32,043 bases of DNA, taken from the NCBI RefSeq assembly GCF_000278725.1, contig NZ_ALCA01000014.1, positions 1 through 32,043 on the forward strand, written 5' to 3'. Of this stretch, positions 16,091 to 24,551 are shown piece after piece (position 1 is the stretch's first letter; each line of letters begins with the position of its first letter). The position numbers and the translations under genes were made by a program. The notes under the pieces were generated by a model. That model ran no database searches. It was not told the DNA's origin and saw nothing but the letters and a program-made list of their open reading frames with translations. This DNA comes from Actinomyces sp. ICM47 (GTDB lineage: Bacteria > Actinomycetota > Actinomycetes > Actinomycetales > Actinomycetaceae).

Positions 16091-16786
16091 TCAGCGCCGC
16101 GACGCCTTGCGGATCAGCCAGTCCGCGCCCGCGAAGAGCGCCATGAAGAGCAGGGCGCCAATCAGGATCGCCACGATGTTCATCGCGACCTGCGCGTAGC
16201 CGATGCGCCACACGTTGACGAAGCCGTAGGGGTACTGGTGCGCGAAGGAGCCCCGCACGAGCGTGTACGCCACCCACGCCACCGGGATCAGCAGAGCGCG
16301 CCCGAGCGTCGCCCACGTGATGCCGCCGCGCGGCCCTGCGAGCGCGGCCGCGGCCACGAAGGCGGCCGGGACGACGATGTGCTGGAGCGGGTTCGTGACG
16401 AGCGCGAAGCCGGAGAGGACCTCGTAGGGGGCGATGAGCAGCGCGTACACGATGGCGGTCACCGTGATCATCATGAGGGCGCACAGGTGCGTGGCCCTCC
16501 CCCACACTCCAACGCGGCCTCGGCGCGCGAGGAGGGTCGAGATGATCGCAACCATGATGTTGGACAGCTCGGTGAAGTAGGACAGGCAATTGATAAGGCG
16601 CTCGGGCGCGCCCGCCCATCCGTGGGCGGCCCCCGCGAAGAGTCCCTCTTCATGGTAGGTGGGCGGAGCATATCCGTCGAAGGCCGTAATGATGAGGGTG
16701 GCGGCGACTCCCGCCCACGCGAGGACGGCAACCACCCAGTAGGCGGCCCGCCCACGGCGGCTCAGTTCAGTCATGTCGGTTGTCAT
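16091..16786 (-). CDS. Pr6Pr-family six-helix membrane protein
   Basis: A 231-residue integral membrane protein of unknown function. I choose the ATG at 16784-16786 because GGGGAG precedes it at suitable distance; an in-frame ATG four codons later is an alternative. Hydrophobic segments are visible near residues 16-36, 70-88, 98-119, 133-151, 160-177 and 195-220. The block YFTELSNIMVAI after helix 1 and the TNPLQHIVVP block match the Pr6Pr (FAR-17a/AIG1-like) pattern. The first 20 bases overlap the end of the RelB/DinJ-like short ORF upstream, so translation could be coupled. No ligand can be inferred. Confidence 0.8.
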   Translation of the reverse strand: MTTDMTELSRRGRAAYWVVAVLAWAGVAATLIITAFDGYAPPTYHEEGLFAGAAHGWAGAPERLINCLSYFTELSNIMVAIISTLLARRGRVGVWGRATHLCALMMITVTAIVYALLIAPYEVLSGFALVTNPLQHIVVPAAFVAAAALAGPRGGITWATLGRALLIPVAWVAYTLVRGSFAHQYPYGFVNVWRIGYAQVAMNIVAILIGALLFMALFAGADWLIRKASRR

Positions 16787-16910
16787 CGTTCTCCCCAAAT
16801 GCCTCCGCCGCAGAGCCATAGCGCGCCGCAGAGAGACGCCCAGCAGCAATCTCGCGAGCCTCGCGCATGGCCGCCTCAGTCTCTTCGTTGTACCGCAGAT
16901 CTGCAGACAC
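16767..16910 (-). CDS. Short ORF resembling the C-terminal half of a RelB/DinJ antitoxin
   Basis: A 47-codon ORF starting at GTG (16908-16910) with GAGGAGG about eight bases upstream and ending inside the start of the Pr6Pr gene. The segment EETEAAMREAREIAAGR followed by a basic residue, Tyr, Ser and a Phe-containing acidic tail resembles the toxin-binding tail of RelB/DinJ antitoxins (pattern ETxAAMxEAR...GR...YxSxxELF). The N-terminal ribbon-helix-helix DNA-binding half is absent: in-frame stop TGA lies about ten codons upstream. No toxin gene is adjacent. It may be a decayed antitoxin or a small protein retaining only the toxin-binding part. Family resemblance is by eye, so confidence is moderate. 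Confidence 0.5.
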   Translation of the reverse strand: MSADLRYNEETEAAMREAREIAAGRLSAARYGSAAEAFGENDDNRHD

Positions 16911-16963
16911 GATCACAGCCTCCTCGTTTTTCCGCGCTCACTTGAGCTGTGTGTTCCTTCTCC

Positions 16964-16992
16964 ACTGTAAAACCCAGCCTTTGACGCTACAA
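16964..16992 (-). promoter_or_regulatory. Possible promoter for the short antitoxin-like ORF and Pr6Pr gene
   Basis: On the minus strand TTGTAG (16987-16992) and TACAGT (16964-16969) are 17 bases apart, about 55 bases before the GTG of the short ORF. The -35 match is weak and overlaps the stop codon of the last ABC gene. Confidence 0.3.
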
Positions 16993-17737
16993 ACGCGGCA
17001 CAGCCTCAATCAGTGCGCGCGTGTACGGCTCGCGCGGGGCGGACATGATCTGCCGAGTATCCCCGGCCTCGACGATGCGTCCCTGCTGCATGACGGCGAT
17101 CCGGTCGCACGTGGAGGCGACGGTCGCCAGGTCGTGAGACACGAGCACGAGGGCCATGCCCCGCTCGCGCGTGATCGATCCCAGCAGGTCCATGACGGAG
17201 GCGCGCGTGGACATGTCGAGCGCGGAGACCGGCTCGTCGGCGATGAGGATGCGCGGGGCGGGGGCGAGCGCGCGGGCAATCGCGATGCGCTGGCGCTGGC
17301 CGCCCGAGAACGAGCCGGGGTACTCCCCCGCGCGCGCCGGGTCGATGCCGACGTCGGTGAGGACCTCGCGCACGCGGGCACGAGCCTCCTCCCCGCGCGA
17401 AACCCCCAGGGCGTGCAGGGGTTCGGCGATGGACGCGCCGATTGTCATGCGCGGATCCAGGGAGGAGAACGGGTCCTGGAAGACGGTCTGGACGCTGCGG
17501 CGCAGCGTCCGCATCGATGACTTCGAGGAGGCGCGGACGACCTCGCCGTCCAGCAGCACCTCACCCGCGCTCGGCGCGAGAAGCCCGAGAAGCACGCGGG
17601 CAAGCGTCGTCTTGCCGCTGCCCGACTCGCCAACGAGCGCAACGGACTCGCCCGCACGCACCTCGACGCTGATGTCGTCCAGGCCAGCGTCGCTGCCCGG
17701 GTACCGGAAGGAGACGCCGCTGGCGCTCAGGATCGGC

Positions 17738-17745
<8 letters not shown>
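16987..17745 (-). CDS. ABC transporter ATP-binding protein, peptide/nickel type (DppF-like)
   Basis: Second ATPase of the importer; energises uptake from the cytoplasmic face. 252 residues with Walker A GESGSGKT at 39-46, Q-loop FQDPFSSLDP from 89, signature SGGQRQR at 147-153, Walker B LIADEP at 167-172 and H-loop H204. The QDPxxSLDPRM block and the YTRALIEAVP tail are typical of OppF/DppF proteins. Last gene of the five-gene operon; its start overlaps the previous gene by eight bases. Substrate is set by the binding protein, not by this subunit. Confidence 0.92.
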
Positions 17746-18630
<885 letters not shown>

Positions 18631-18634
<4 letters not shown>

Positions 18635-19452
18635 TTCGCACCTCCCTGGGTGGGGTCGATGAGGGAACGCAGGCCGTCGGCCGCGAGGTTGGCTCCCAGG
18701 ACGAAGGCGACGATCGCGACGCCCGGGGCGATGGCGCCCAGCGGCTGCGTCGTGAAGGTGGCCTGCGCGTCTTGCAGGAGGCGGCCCCAGGAGGCGTTCG
18801 GCGGGGGCGCACCCAGACCCAGATAGGACAGCCCGGCCTCGGCGAGGACGGCACCACCCATGGTGACGGCCAGGTTCGTGGCCAGGGTCGGCCAGATGTT
18901 AGGCAGGACGTGGCGGGTGAGGATCCCCCACGTAGGTACACCCGAGGTGCGGGCGGCCAGCACGTACTGCTCGGCGAGGACTCGCCGAGCCAGGATGCGA
19001 GTCAGGCGCGCGACGACGGCCGAGGCGGCCACGCCAATCGCGACGGTCACCGTCGCCAAGGAGGCGCCGAAGCCCGCGACGATGAGCATCGCGAGGAGCA
19101 GCGTCGGGAAGGCGATGAGCACGTCGAGCAGGGCCGAGGCCACGTCGTCCACCCACGGGCGGGCCAGCGCGATGGCCAGGCCGACGCTCACGCCGATGAG
19201 GGCGGCGACAGCGACGGCTCCGAGGCCGACGATGAGGGCGATGCGCGCGCCTACCATCATGCGCGAGGCCAGGTCGTGGCCCAGGCGGTCCGTGCCCAGG
19301 AGATGGTCGGCAGAAAAACCTTCGAGGCGTCCGCCGCTCGTGTCCTCGATCGGGTACGGAAGCCACACGAGAGAGACGAGGGCGATGAGCACGAGCACGC
19401 CCACCAGGAGCGCGCCGACGATCAGGGACAGCGGGATGCGGCGGGCGTTCAC
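18631..19452 (-). CDS. ABC transporter permease, peptide/nickel type (DppC-like)
   Basis: Membrane channel subunit, 273 residues with about six hydrophobic helices. An N-terminal anchor (LIVGALLVGVLVLIALVSLV) is followed by HLLGTDRLGHDLASRMMVGARI, the hallmark of DppC/OppC permeases, and later the EAA-like loop AARTSGVPTWGILTRHVLPN that contacts the ATPases. It overlaps its neighbours by four bases on each side (ATGA), which indicates tight translational coupling. Confidence 0.93.
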
Positions 19453-20417
19453 GGGCGACCTCCCGCGCTCAGGGTGGAACGCAGGCGCGGGTCAATGACG
19501 CGCTGCACGACGTCCGCGGCGAAACCGATGACGAGGACGAGGGTCGTCGACACGAGGAGAACCCCCTGAATCGATGGGTAGTCGTGCTGGTCAATCGCGG
19601 TCGTCAGCATCGAGCCGAGGCCCGGTAGGGCGAAGACCTGCTCGACGACGACCGCGCCGATGAACGTGGTGGCCAGCTCGATGCCGGCGATGGAGATGAC
19701 CGGGATCGAGGCGACGCGCAGGCCGTGGCGCACCATCGCCTCGCCGCGCGACTCGCCCAGGGACCGCGCGAACTGCAGGAACGGAGCATCGAGGACGTCC
19801 AGGGCGGCGCTGCGCGTGTAGCGCGTCAGCGAGGCCGTGGACACCAGGACAATCGTCAGGGTCGGCAGGACGAGGGCACGCACCGCCTGCGCGGCGTTCG
19901 TCCACCCGCGCGCGGGGAACCCCGAGGCGGGCAGCCAGTGCAGATTCACGGCGAAGGCCAGGACCAGGAGCATGCCGATCCAGAACACGGGCACGGCGAT
20001 ACCCAGCTGCGCGAGAGCGGAGATCACCGTTCCCACCCAGGAGCGACGCACCCGCGCCGCCACATACCCAAGCACAATCGCCAGCACCAGGGAAATTCCG
20101 AACGCCGCCAGGGTCAGCGGCAGCGTCACCGCCATGCGCGACGCAATCTGGTCGTTCACGCTCAAACCCGACGTGAACGAGGTGCCCAGGTCGCCGCGCA
20201 GCAGCGCCGAGGCCCACTCGCCGAACTGGCTCCACCACGGCAGATCCGAACCCACCTGGCGGCGGGCCGCCTCGATCTGCTCGGGGGTGGCCGTGCCCGA
20301 CACAAGCGCATTCGCCGGATCGCCCGGCAGGAGACGCAGGAGAACGAAAATCGCCACGAGGGCTGCCGATCCGGTGAGGATCAGCAGCCCGGTGCGCCGC
20401 AGCAGGTACCGAGTCAT
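19449..20417 (-). CDS. ABC transporter permease, peptide/nickel type (DppB-like)
   Basis: Partner channel subunit, 322 residues. It opens with MTRYLLRRTGLLILTGSAAL and RLLPGDPANAL, the standard DppB/OppB start, then ASRMAVTLPLTLAAF and the EAA loop FARSLGESRGEAMVRHGLR, and ends with DVVQRVIDPRLR as in family members. About six transmembrane helices. Its ATG overlaps the binding-protein stop codon by one base. Confidence 0.93.
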   Translation of the reverse strand: MTRYLLRRTGLLILTGSAALVAIFVLLRLLPGDPANALVSGTATPEQIEAARRQVGSDLPWWSQFGEWASALLRGDLGTSFTSGLSVNDQIASRMAVTLPLTLAAFGISLVLAIVLGYVAARVRRSWVGTVISALAQLGIAVPVFWIGMLLVLAFAVNLHWLPASGFPARGWTNAAQAVRALVLPTLTIVLVSTASLTRYTRSAALDVLDAPFLQFARSLGESRGEAMVRHGLRVASIPVISIAGIELATTFIGAVVVEQVFALPGLGSMLTTAIDQHDYPSIQGVLLVSTTLVLVIGFAADVVQRVIDPRLRSTLSAGGRP

Positions 20418-21898
20418 CAGTTCTTGGAGATGCCCGAGACGACAAACTGCGAGTTCAGGCCGTTCACGCCGTAGCCCGACACGTTGGAACGCGCGACGAC
20501 GATCTGCGGGTAGAGGTAGAGCCAGGCGCTGGCCGCATCCGCCGCAATCTGCTCGTTAGCAGCGCGCAGCTTCTCGGTCTGCTCATCCTCGGTGGAGGCC
20601 TGCTCGGCCTCGTCGATGAGAGCGGTCACGGCCTCGTTGTTGTAACCCCAGTAGAACGTCGGGTTGCCGTACCACACGACGTCACGCGTGTTGACGTGCT
20701 CCTGGAGGGTCGCCTCGAAATCGTGCTCCTTGTAGACCTTCGAGTACCACTCGTCGGCGGTGATCGTGTTGATCGTGACGGTCACGCCCACCTTGGCCAG
20801 CTCGGACTTCACGAACTCGGCGACCGTGGGGTGCGGGTCGTAGGAGGGCGTATCGAGCGTAAAGCTCAGGCCCTCCGCCCCGGCCTCGGCCAGCAGCGAC
20901 TTCGAGCGCTCGGGATCGTAGGGGTTGACGGAGGTCAGGTCCTCGTACCACGGGTCCGATGGCGGAACCATCGAACCGATCACCTGTCCGGCGTCGCCCC
21001 AGATGGACTCGAGGAGCTTCTCGCGGTCGATGGCCGAGTAGATGGCCTGGCGCACGCGCGCATCGTTGAAGGGGGCCTGCGCGTCGTTGAAGGCGAGCAG
21101 TTCCTTCGTCGTCGAGGTGCCCTCGGAGACCACGAAGTCGGAGTTGCCCTGGAACGTGGCCAACGCGTCCGGGGACTGCAAGGACGTGATGATGTCAATG
21201 TCGCCCGCACTCAGGGCGTTCGTCATCGCGGTAGCATCCGTGTAGTAGTGGAAGGTGACCGCGTCGTTCTTGGGGGCGTCGCCCCAGTAGCCGTCGCGGG
21301 CCTTGAGCGCCAGGGTTGAACCCTTCGTCCACGCATCCAGCGTGTAGGGGCCGGTGCCGTCGGTCTCGGTCTGCGAGTCGAAGCCCTCGGGAACCATCCA
21401 CAGGTAGGACAGGTTGTAGGGCAGGGAGATCGAGCGCTGCGAGAGCGTCACGGTCAGCGTCTGGGGATCTGTGGTCTCGACCGAGTTGATGACGGCCAGC
21501 TGTGACTTGCGCGCGGACTGGGAGTCGTCGGCCAAGACGCGGTTGATCGAGTGAACGGCGTCGGCCGCATCGAAGGAAGAGCCGTCGGAGAAGGTCACGC
21601 CATCGCGCAGGTGGAAGGTGTAGGTCAGGCCATCCTCGCTCACGTCGTAGGAGGTGGCCAGCTGCGGCTGAATCGTGCCGTCGTCGGCGAGGGAAAACAG
21701 ACCCTCGTAGACATTACCGTTGAGCGCCTCGGTGACGCCCTGGCCGCCACCTGCGATGTTGGAGAGGTTGACGGGTTCGTAGAGTGATCCGATCTCGATG
21801 GTGTTGGGATCGGTGGAGGCACCGCTCGAGCAGGCCGCGAGCGCCATGGCGGCAGCGATGGTCACGGCGGTGAGGGCGAGGGGCTTGTGAGCTGTCAT
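20417..21898 (-). CDS. Extracellular solute-binding lipoprotein, family 5 (peptide/nickel type)
   Basis: Captures the substrate outside the membrane and delivers it to the importer. I start at the ATG at 21896-21898, which gives a lipoprotein signal peptide of 22 residues with lipobox LAAC and lipidated Cys23; 493 residues in all. Seen: IGSLYEPVNLSN near the mature start, then LATSYDVSEDGLTYTFHLRDGVTFSDGSSFDAADAV, the family-5 signature, and NDARVRQAIYSAIDREKLL later. First gene of the operon, so probably the most abundant product. Specificity (dipeptide, oligopeptide, nickel, heme) cannot be told from these motifs. A possible -10 TAGATT (21949-21954) lies about 50 bases upstream. Confidence 0.92.
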   Translation of the reverse strand: MTAHKPLALTAVTIAAAMALAACSSGASTDPNTIEIGSLYEPVNLSNIAGGGQGVTEALNGNVYEGLFSLADDGTIQPQLATSYDVSEDGLTYTFHLRDGVTFSDGSSFDAADAVHSINRVLADDSQSARKSQLAVINSVETTDPQTLTVTLSQRSISLPYNLSYLWMVPEGFDSQTETDGTGPYTLDAWTKGSTLALKARDGYWGDAPKNDAVTFHYYTDATAMTNALSAGDIDIITSLQSPDALATFQGNSDFVVSEGTSTTKELLAFNDAQAPFNDARVRQAIYSAIDREKLLESIWGDAGQVIGSMVPPSDPWYEDLTSVNPYDPERSKSLLAEAGAEGLSFTLDTPSYDPHPTVAEFVKSELAKVGVTVTINTITADEWYSKVYKEHDFEATLQEHVNTRDVVWYGNPTFYWGYNNEAVTALIDEAEQASTEDEQTEKLRAANEQIAADAASAWLYLYPQIVVARSNVSGYGVNGLNSQFVVSGISKN

Positions 21899-21948
21899 GC
21901 GGGGCACTTTCGTGTCAGGACGGGCCGGCGGTCCGTGGATACCAGGCG

Positions 21949-21954
21949 AATCTA
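21949..21954 (-). promoter_or_regulatory. Possible -10 box of the ABC importer operon
   Basis: TAGATT on the minus strand, about 50 bases before the binding-protein ATG, with only a poor -35 (TGCGTC at about 16 bases). The best candidate in the gap, but weak. Confidence 0.3.
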
Positions 21955-22028
21955 CCGCAGGGCCTATTTTGACGCATACAGCTTTCCGCCGAGTAAAACA
22001 ACGTGACAGCTCGCCCCCGCATTCCCCC

Positions 22029-22049
22029 TCCGTCCGGGGGGCGGACGGA
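22029..22049 (-). terminator. Hairpin downstream of ybaK
   Basis: TCCGTCCG (22029-22036) and CGGACGGA (22042-22049) form an 8-base perfect stem with a 5-base loop, 18 bases past the ybaK stop. No T run. A copy of GACGAGGCCGGGG (22055-22067) touches the ybaK stop codon. Confidence 0.55.
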
Positions 22050-22067
22050 AACCGGACGAGGCCGGGG

Positions 22068-22577
22068 TCAGACCTGCGCAAGGTCCGTGACCTCCGCGTT
22101 CGTCAGTTCGACGAGATCCAGGGGACTCAGCTCAACGCTGAGGCCTCGGCGCCCGCCAGAGACAATCATGGTCTCGTGGTCCAGGCACGTCGAATCGATG
22201 AACAGCCGGTGCGAGGTCGTCTGCCCGAGCGGGCTGATGCCGCCCACGACGTAGCCGGTGCGGCGCTGCGCGACGGCCGGATCGGCCATGGCGGCGCTCT
22301 TGGCACCGGCGGCTTTGGCGATCAGCTTCATGGACAGGTGAGCCAGGGCGGGCACGCAGCCGACGACGAACTCGCCGGTGGGTTCCAGGCGCACCATGAG
22401 CGTCTTGAAGGCCTGCGTGGGGTCGATGCCCAGTTTCTCGACTGTTTCCTCACCGAACGCCCGGGCGGCCGGGTCGTGCTCGTACTCGTGGATGGTAAAA
22501 GCAACGCCAGCCGCCGTGAGCGCCTCGATGGCGCGGGTGGGGCCACCGCCGTGGTCCTTGCTGTGTTTACGAGCCAT
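22068..22577 (-). CDS. ybaK: Cys-tRNA(Pro)/Cys-tRNA(Cys) deacylase, YbaK/EbsC family
   Basis: Trans-editing hydrolase that removes cysteine mischarged on tRNA-Pro (YbaK family knowledge). The 169-residue protein has AFGEETVEKLG, QAFKTLMVR with the conserved Lys58, FVVGCVPALAHLSMKLIAKAAG and GYVVGGISPLGQ, the standard YbaK blocks. Length is normal. TACACT (22584-22589) lies six bases before the ATG with no ribosome site, so it has its own leaderless promoter although yccF lies 19 bases upstream on the same strand. Confidence 0.92.
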   Translation of the reverse strand: MARKHSKDHGGGPTRAIEALTAAGVAFTIHEYEHDPAARAFGEETVEKLGIDPTQAFKTLMVRLEPTGEFVVGCVPALAHLSMKLIAKAAGAKSAAMADPAVAQRRTGYVVGGISPLGQTTSHRLFIDSTCLDHETMIVSGGRRGLSVELSPLDLVELTNAEVTDLAQV

Positions 22578-22583
22578 GACCCC

Positions 22584-22589
22584 AGTGTA
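22584..22589 (-). promoter_or_regulatory. -10 box for leaderless ybaK
   Basis: TACACT on the minus strand, six bases upstream of the ATG at 22577. The intervening GGGGTC is not a usable Shine-Dalgarno at that distance. Confidence 0.5.
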
Positions 22590-22596
22590 GGACGCG

Positions 22597-22986
22597 TCAG
22601 AGGATGGACGCAGTCGGGTCGTCGATGACGACCTTACCGAAGGGGAAGCAGGTGATCGGAATCATCTTGAGGTTGGCGATAGCCAGCGGGATGCCGACGA
22701 TCGTGACGGCCTGCGCGGCAGCGGTCGTGATGTGCCCGATGACGAGCCACAGGCCCGCGACAAGGAACCACACGATGTTCATGAGGGCCGAGCCAGCACC
22801 CGCGTTCGGCTTGTCGACGACGCGCTTGCCGAAAGGCCACAGCACGTAACCGGCGATGCGGAAGCAGGCCACGCCCGCAGGGATCGTCACGATGAAAATG
22901 CAGGAGATGATGCCCGCCATCACATATCCGAGGAAGAGCGGGAGTCCTCCGAAGAAAAACCAGATGATGTTGAGCAGGGTACGCAT
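22597..22986 (-). CDS. yccF: YccF-family inner membrane protein
   Basis: A 129-residue membrane protein of unknown function made of two similar halves: LLNIIWFFFGGLPLFLGY (residues 3-20) and LMNIVWFLVAGLWLVIGH (residues about 68-85). Each is followed by a second hydrophobic stretch with TIPAGVACFRIAGYVLWPFG and TIVGIPLAIANLKMIPITCFPFG. This duplication is the YccF hallmark. AAAGGA lies about 11 bases before the ATG, and TAGAAT on the minus strand further upstream is a plausible -10. Confidence 0.92.
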   Translation of the reverse strand: MRTLLNIIWFFFGGLPLFLGYVMAGIISCIFIVTIPAGVACFRIAGYVLWPFGKRVVDKPNAGAGSALMNIVWFLVAGLWLVIGHITTAAAQAVTIVGIPLAIANLKMIPITCFPFGKVVIDDPTASIL

Positions 22987-23094
22987 TGTTTTTGTTTGTC
23001 CTTTCCGTGTGTCGCGAACATTCTAGTGTGCCACGGGGCAGGCCCCTGCCAGCCCTGAGACGCCCCTGATTGAACCCCGAAAGCCGCGCCCGCG

Positions 23095-23100
23095 TACCAT
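23095..23100 (+). promoter_or_regulatory. -10 box for leaderless YggS gene
   Basis: TACCAT six bases before the ATG at 23107. A TTGAAC lies about 19 bases further upstream as a possible -35. No ribosome site in between. Confidence 0.45.
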
Positions 23101-23106
23101 GAGGCC

Positions 23107-23805
23107 ATGAGTATTCCCGAGGCCATCGATGCCGCCCGCGACCGCATCGACCGCGCCACCTCCGCGTGTGGCCGCACCGATTCCGTGACGTTGGAGCTGG
23201 CGGTCAAGACACGCACACCCGAGGAGTGCCGCGCCGCCGCTACTGCCCTCGCCGAGGCGGGGCTGCCGATCCTGCTGGGCCACAACCGAGTACAGGAGGC
23301 GCGCGCGACGGTGGCCGCGATCCGCGAGGTGCCCGGTGCCCGCCTCCACCTGATCGGTCCTCTCCAGTCCAACAAGATCAATCACGCACTGGCCTGCGTG
23401 GATGCAATCGAGTCGCTGGACTCCCCCGCCTTGGCTGCGAAGATCGACGCGCGCGCCACCGGCCCCTTCCCCGTCTTCATCGAGGTGAACGTGTCGGGCG
23501 AGGCCACCAAGCACGGGTGCGCGCCCGCCGACGTCGCGCAGCTTATCGATGCGGTCGAGGCCTCGGCTCACCTCCAGCTCGCGGGCTTCATGACGGTGGG
23601 CCTGAACTCCCCCGTCGAAGCCGACGTGCGCGCCGCCTACGCGCAGCTGCGCGACATCAGGGACGAGGCGGCGGTGCGCCTGAGCATCGAAGAGGCCGAG
23701 CTGGCGCTGTCGATGGGCATGAGCCGGGACCTCGAGTGGGCCATCGCCGAAGGGGCGACCATCGTGCGCCTGGGAACGGCCATTTTCGGGGCCCGCCGCG
23801 TCTGA
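23107..23805 (+). CDS. YggS-family PLP homeostasis protein (PLPBP)
   Basis: Binds pyridoxal phosphate and helps PLP and amino-acid homeostasis; no catalytic reaction is established for the family. 232 residues: PLP lysine K34 in LELAVKTRTP, GHNRVQEA at 58-65, HLIGPLQSNKIN near 79, EVNVSGEATKHG, FMTVGL, SMGMSRDLEWAIAEGATIVRLGTAIFG at the end. The usual GENRVQE motif here is GHNRVQE (Glu to His), and the lysine motif lacks the Ser of AVSKT, small deviations from the common pattern. Followed 47 bases later by the MarC gene on the same strand. Confidence 0.92.
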   Translation: MSIPEAIDAARDRIDRATSACGRTDSVTLELAVKTRTPEECRAAATALAEAGLPILLGHNRVQEARATVAAIREVPGARLHLIGPLQSNKINHALACVDAIESLDSPALAAKIDARATGPFPVFIEVNVSGEATKHGCAPADVAQLIDAVEASAHLQLAGFMTVGLNSPVEADVRAAYAQLRDIRDEAAVRLSIEEAELALSMGMSRDLEWAIAEGATIVRLGTAIFGARRV

Positions 23806-23839
23806 GCAGACCGCTCACTCGCGCCAACACGCCACCATG

Positions 23840-23845
23840 TAGGAT
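23840..23845 (+). promoter_or_regulatory. -10 box for leaderless MarC-family gene
   Basis: TAGGAT seven bases upstream of the ATG at 23853. AGGA inside it could instead act as a weak ribosome site if the gene is read from the YggS transcript. Confidence 0.45.
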
Positions 23846-23852
23846 TGCCCCC

Positions 23853-24473
23853 ATGACGACCGTTCTCGCAGGAATCTCAGCGACGATCCTGGCGCTCGCT
23901 CCGATCACCAACCCGATCGGAGGCCTCGCCGCCTTCGCGGGCCTGACCGCCGCCGACGACCCGGCGGCGGTGCGCTCCCAGGCGTGGAAGACCGGCATCT
24001 ATGTCTTTGCGATCCTCACAGTGTTCGCTATCAGCGGCTCACTCATCATGCGTTTCTTCGGCTTCGACCTGCCCTCCCTGCAAATCGCCGGCGGCCTGGT
24101 CGTCGCACACTCGGGTTTCTCGATGCTGGAAAACAAGCGGCGCTCCACCCACGAGGAGGCTCAGCACGCGACAGCCAAGGCGGACGTCTCCTTCTCTCCC
24201 ATGGCGCTGCCCCTCATCGCGGGTCCCGGCTCAATCGGCGTCGTCATCGCGCTGGCCGCCCGTAACACCGCCGTCGGTTTTCACATCGGCATCGTCCTGG
24301 GCATCCTCATCACGGCCGCCGCCATCGCGCTGCTTCTGCGCTACGCGACGCCCTGGATCGACAAGCTGGGAGCTACCGGCGTCGGCGCGATCGTGCGCAT
24401 CATGGGCTTCCTGATCCTCGTCATCGGCGTCGAGCTTGTCATCCACGGAGTACGCGCGCTCCAGCTCTTCTAA
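23853..24473 (+). CDS. MarC-family integral membrane protein
   Basis: A 206-residue membrane protein with six hydrophobic helices; function unsettled (earlier links of MarC to antibiotic resistance were not upheld). The frame is open into the YggS gene, but the true start is the ATG at 23853, where the family N-terminus (ALAPITNPIGGLAAFAGLT) begins. ALPLIAGPGSIGVVIALAA in the middle is the second MarC half-motif, and VRIMGFLILVIGVELVIHGV closes the fold. The TAA stop (24471-24473) is immediately followed by the left copy of the 24-base direct repeat. Confidence 0.9.
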   Translation: MTTVLAGISATILALAPITNPIGGLAAFAGLTAADDPAAVRSQAWKTGIYVFAILTVFAISGSLIMRFFGFDLPSLQIAGGLVVAHSGFSMLENKRRSTHEEAQHATAKADVSFSPMALPLIAGPGSIGVVIALAARNTAVGFHIGIVLGILITAAAIALLLRYATPWIDKLGATGVGAIVRIMGFLILVIGVELVIHGVRALQLF

Positions 24474-24497
24474 GCGACAACCCGCCCCGGCCTCGTC
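24474..24497 (+). repeat. Left copy of the 24-base direct repeat flanking the DUF262-HipA cassette
   Basis: Starts GCGACAACCCGCC and ends GGCCTCGTC. It matches 27513-27536 in 23 of 24 bases (one C/A difference at base 5), in the same orientation. Its last 13 bases are the recurring CCCCGGCCTCGTC motif, but the additional 11 bases are shared only by these two copies in this window. Confidence 0.85.
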
Positions 24498-24551
24498 CCC
24501 CACACCCCGGACCAGCCGCGCACGATTCCCGAGGACGCCGCGCCAACTACG

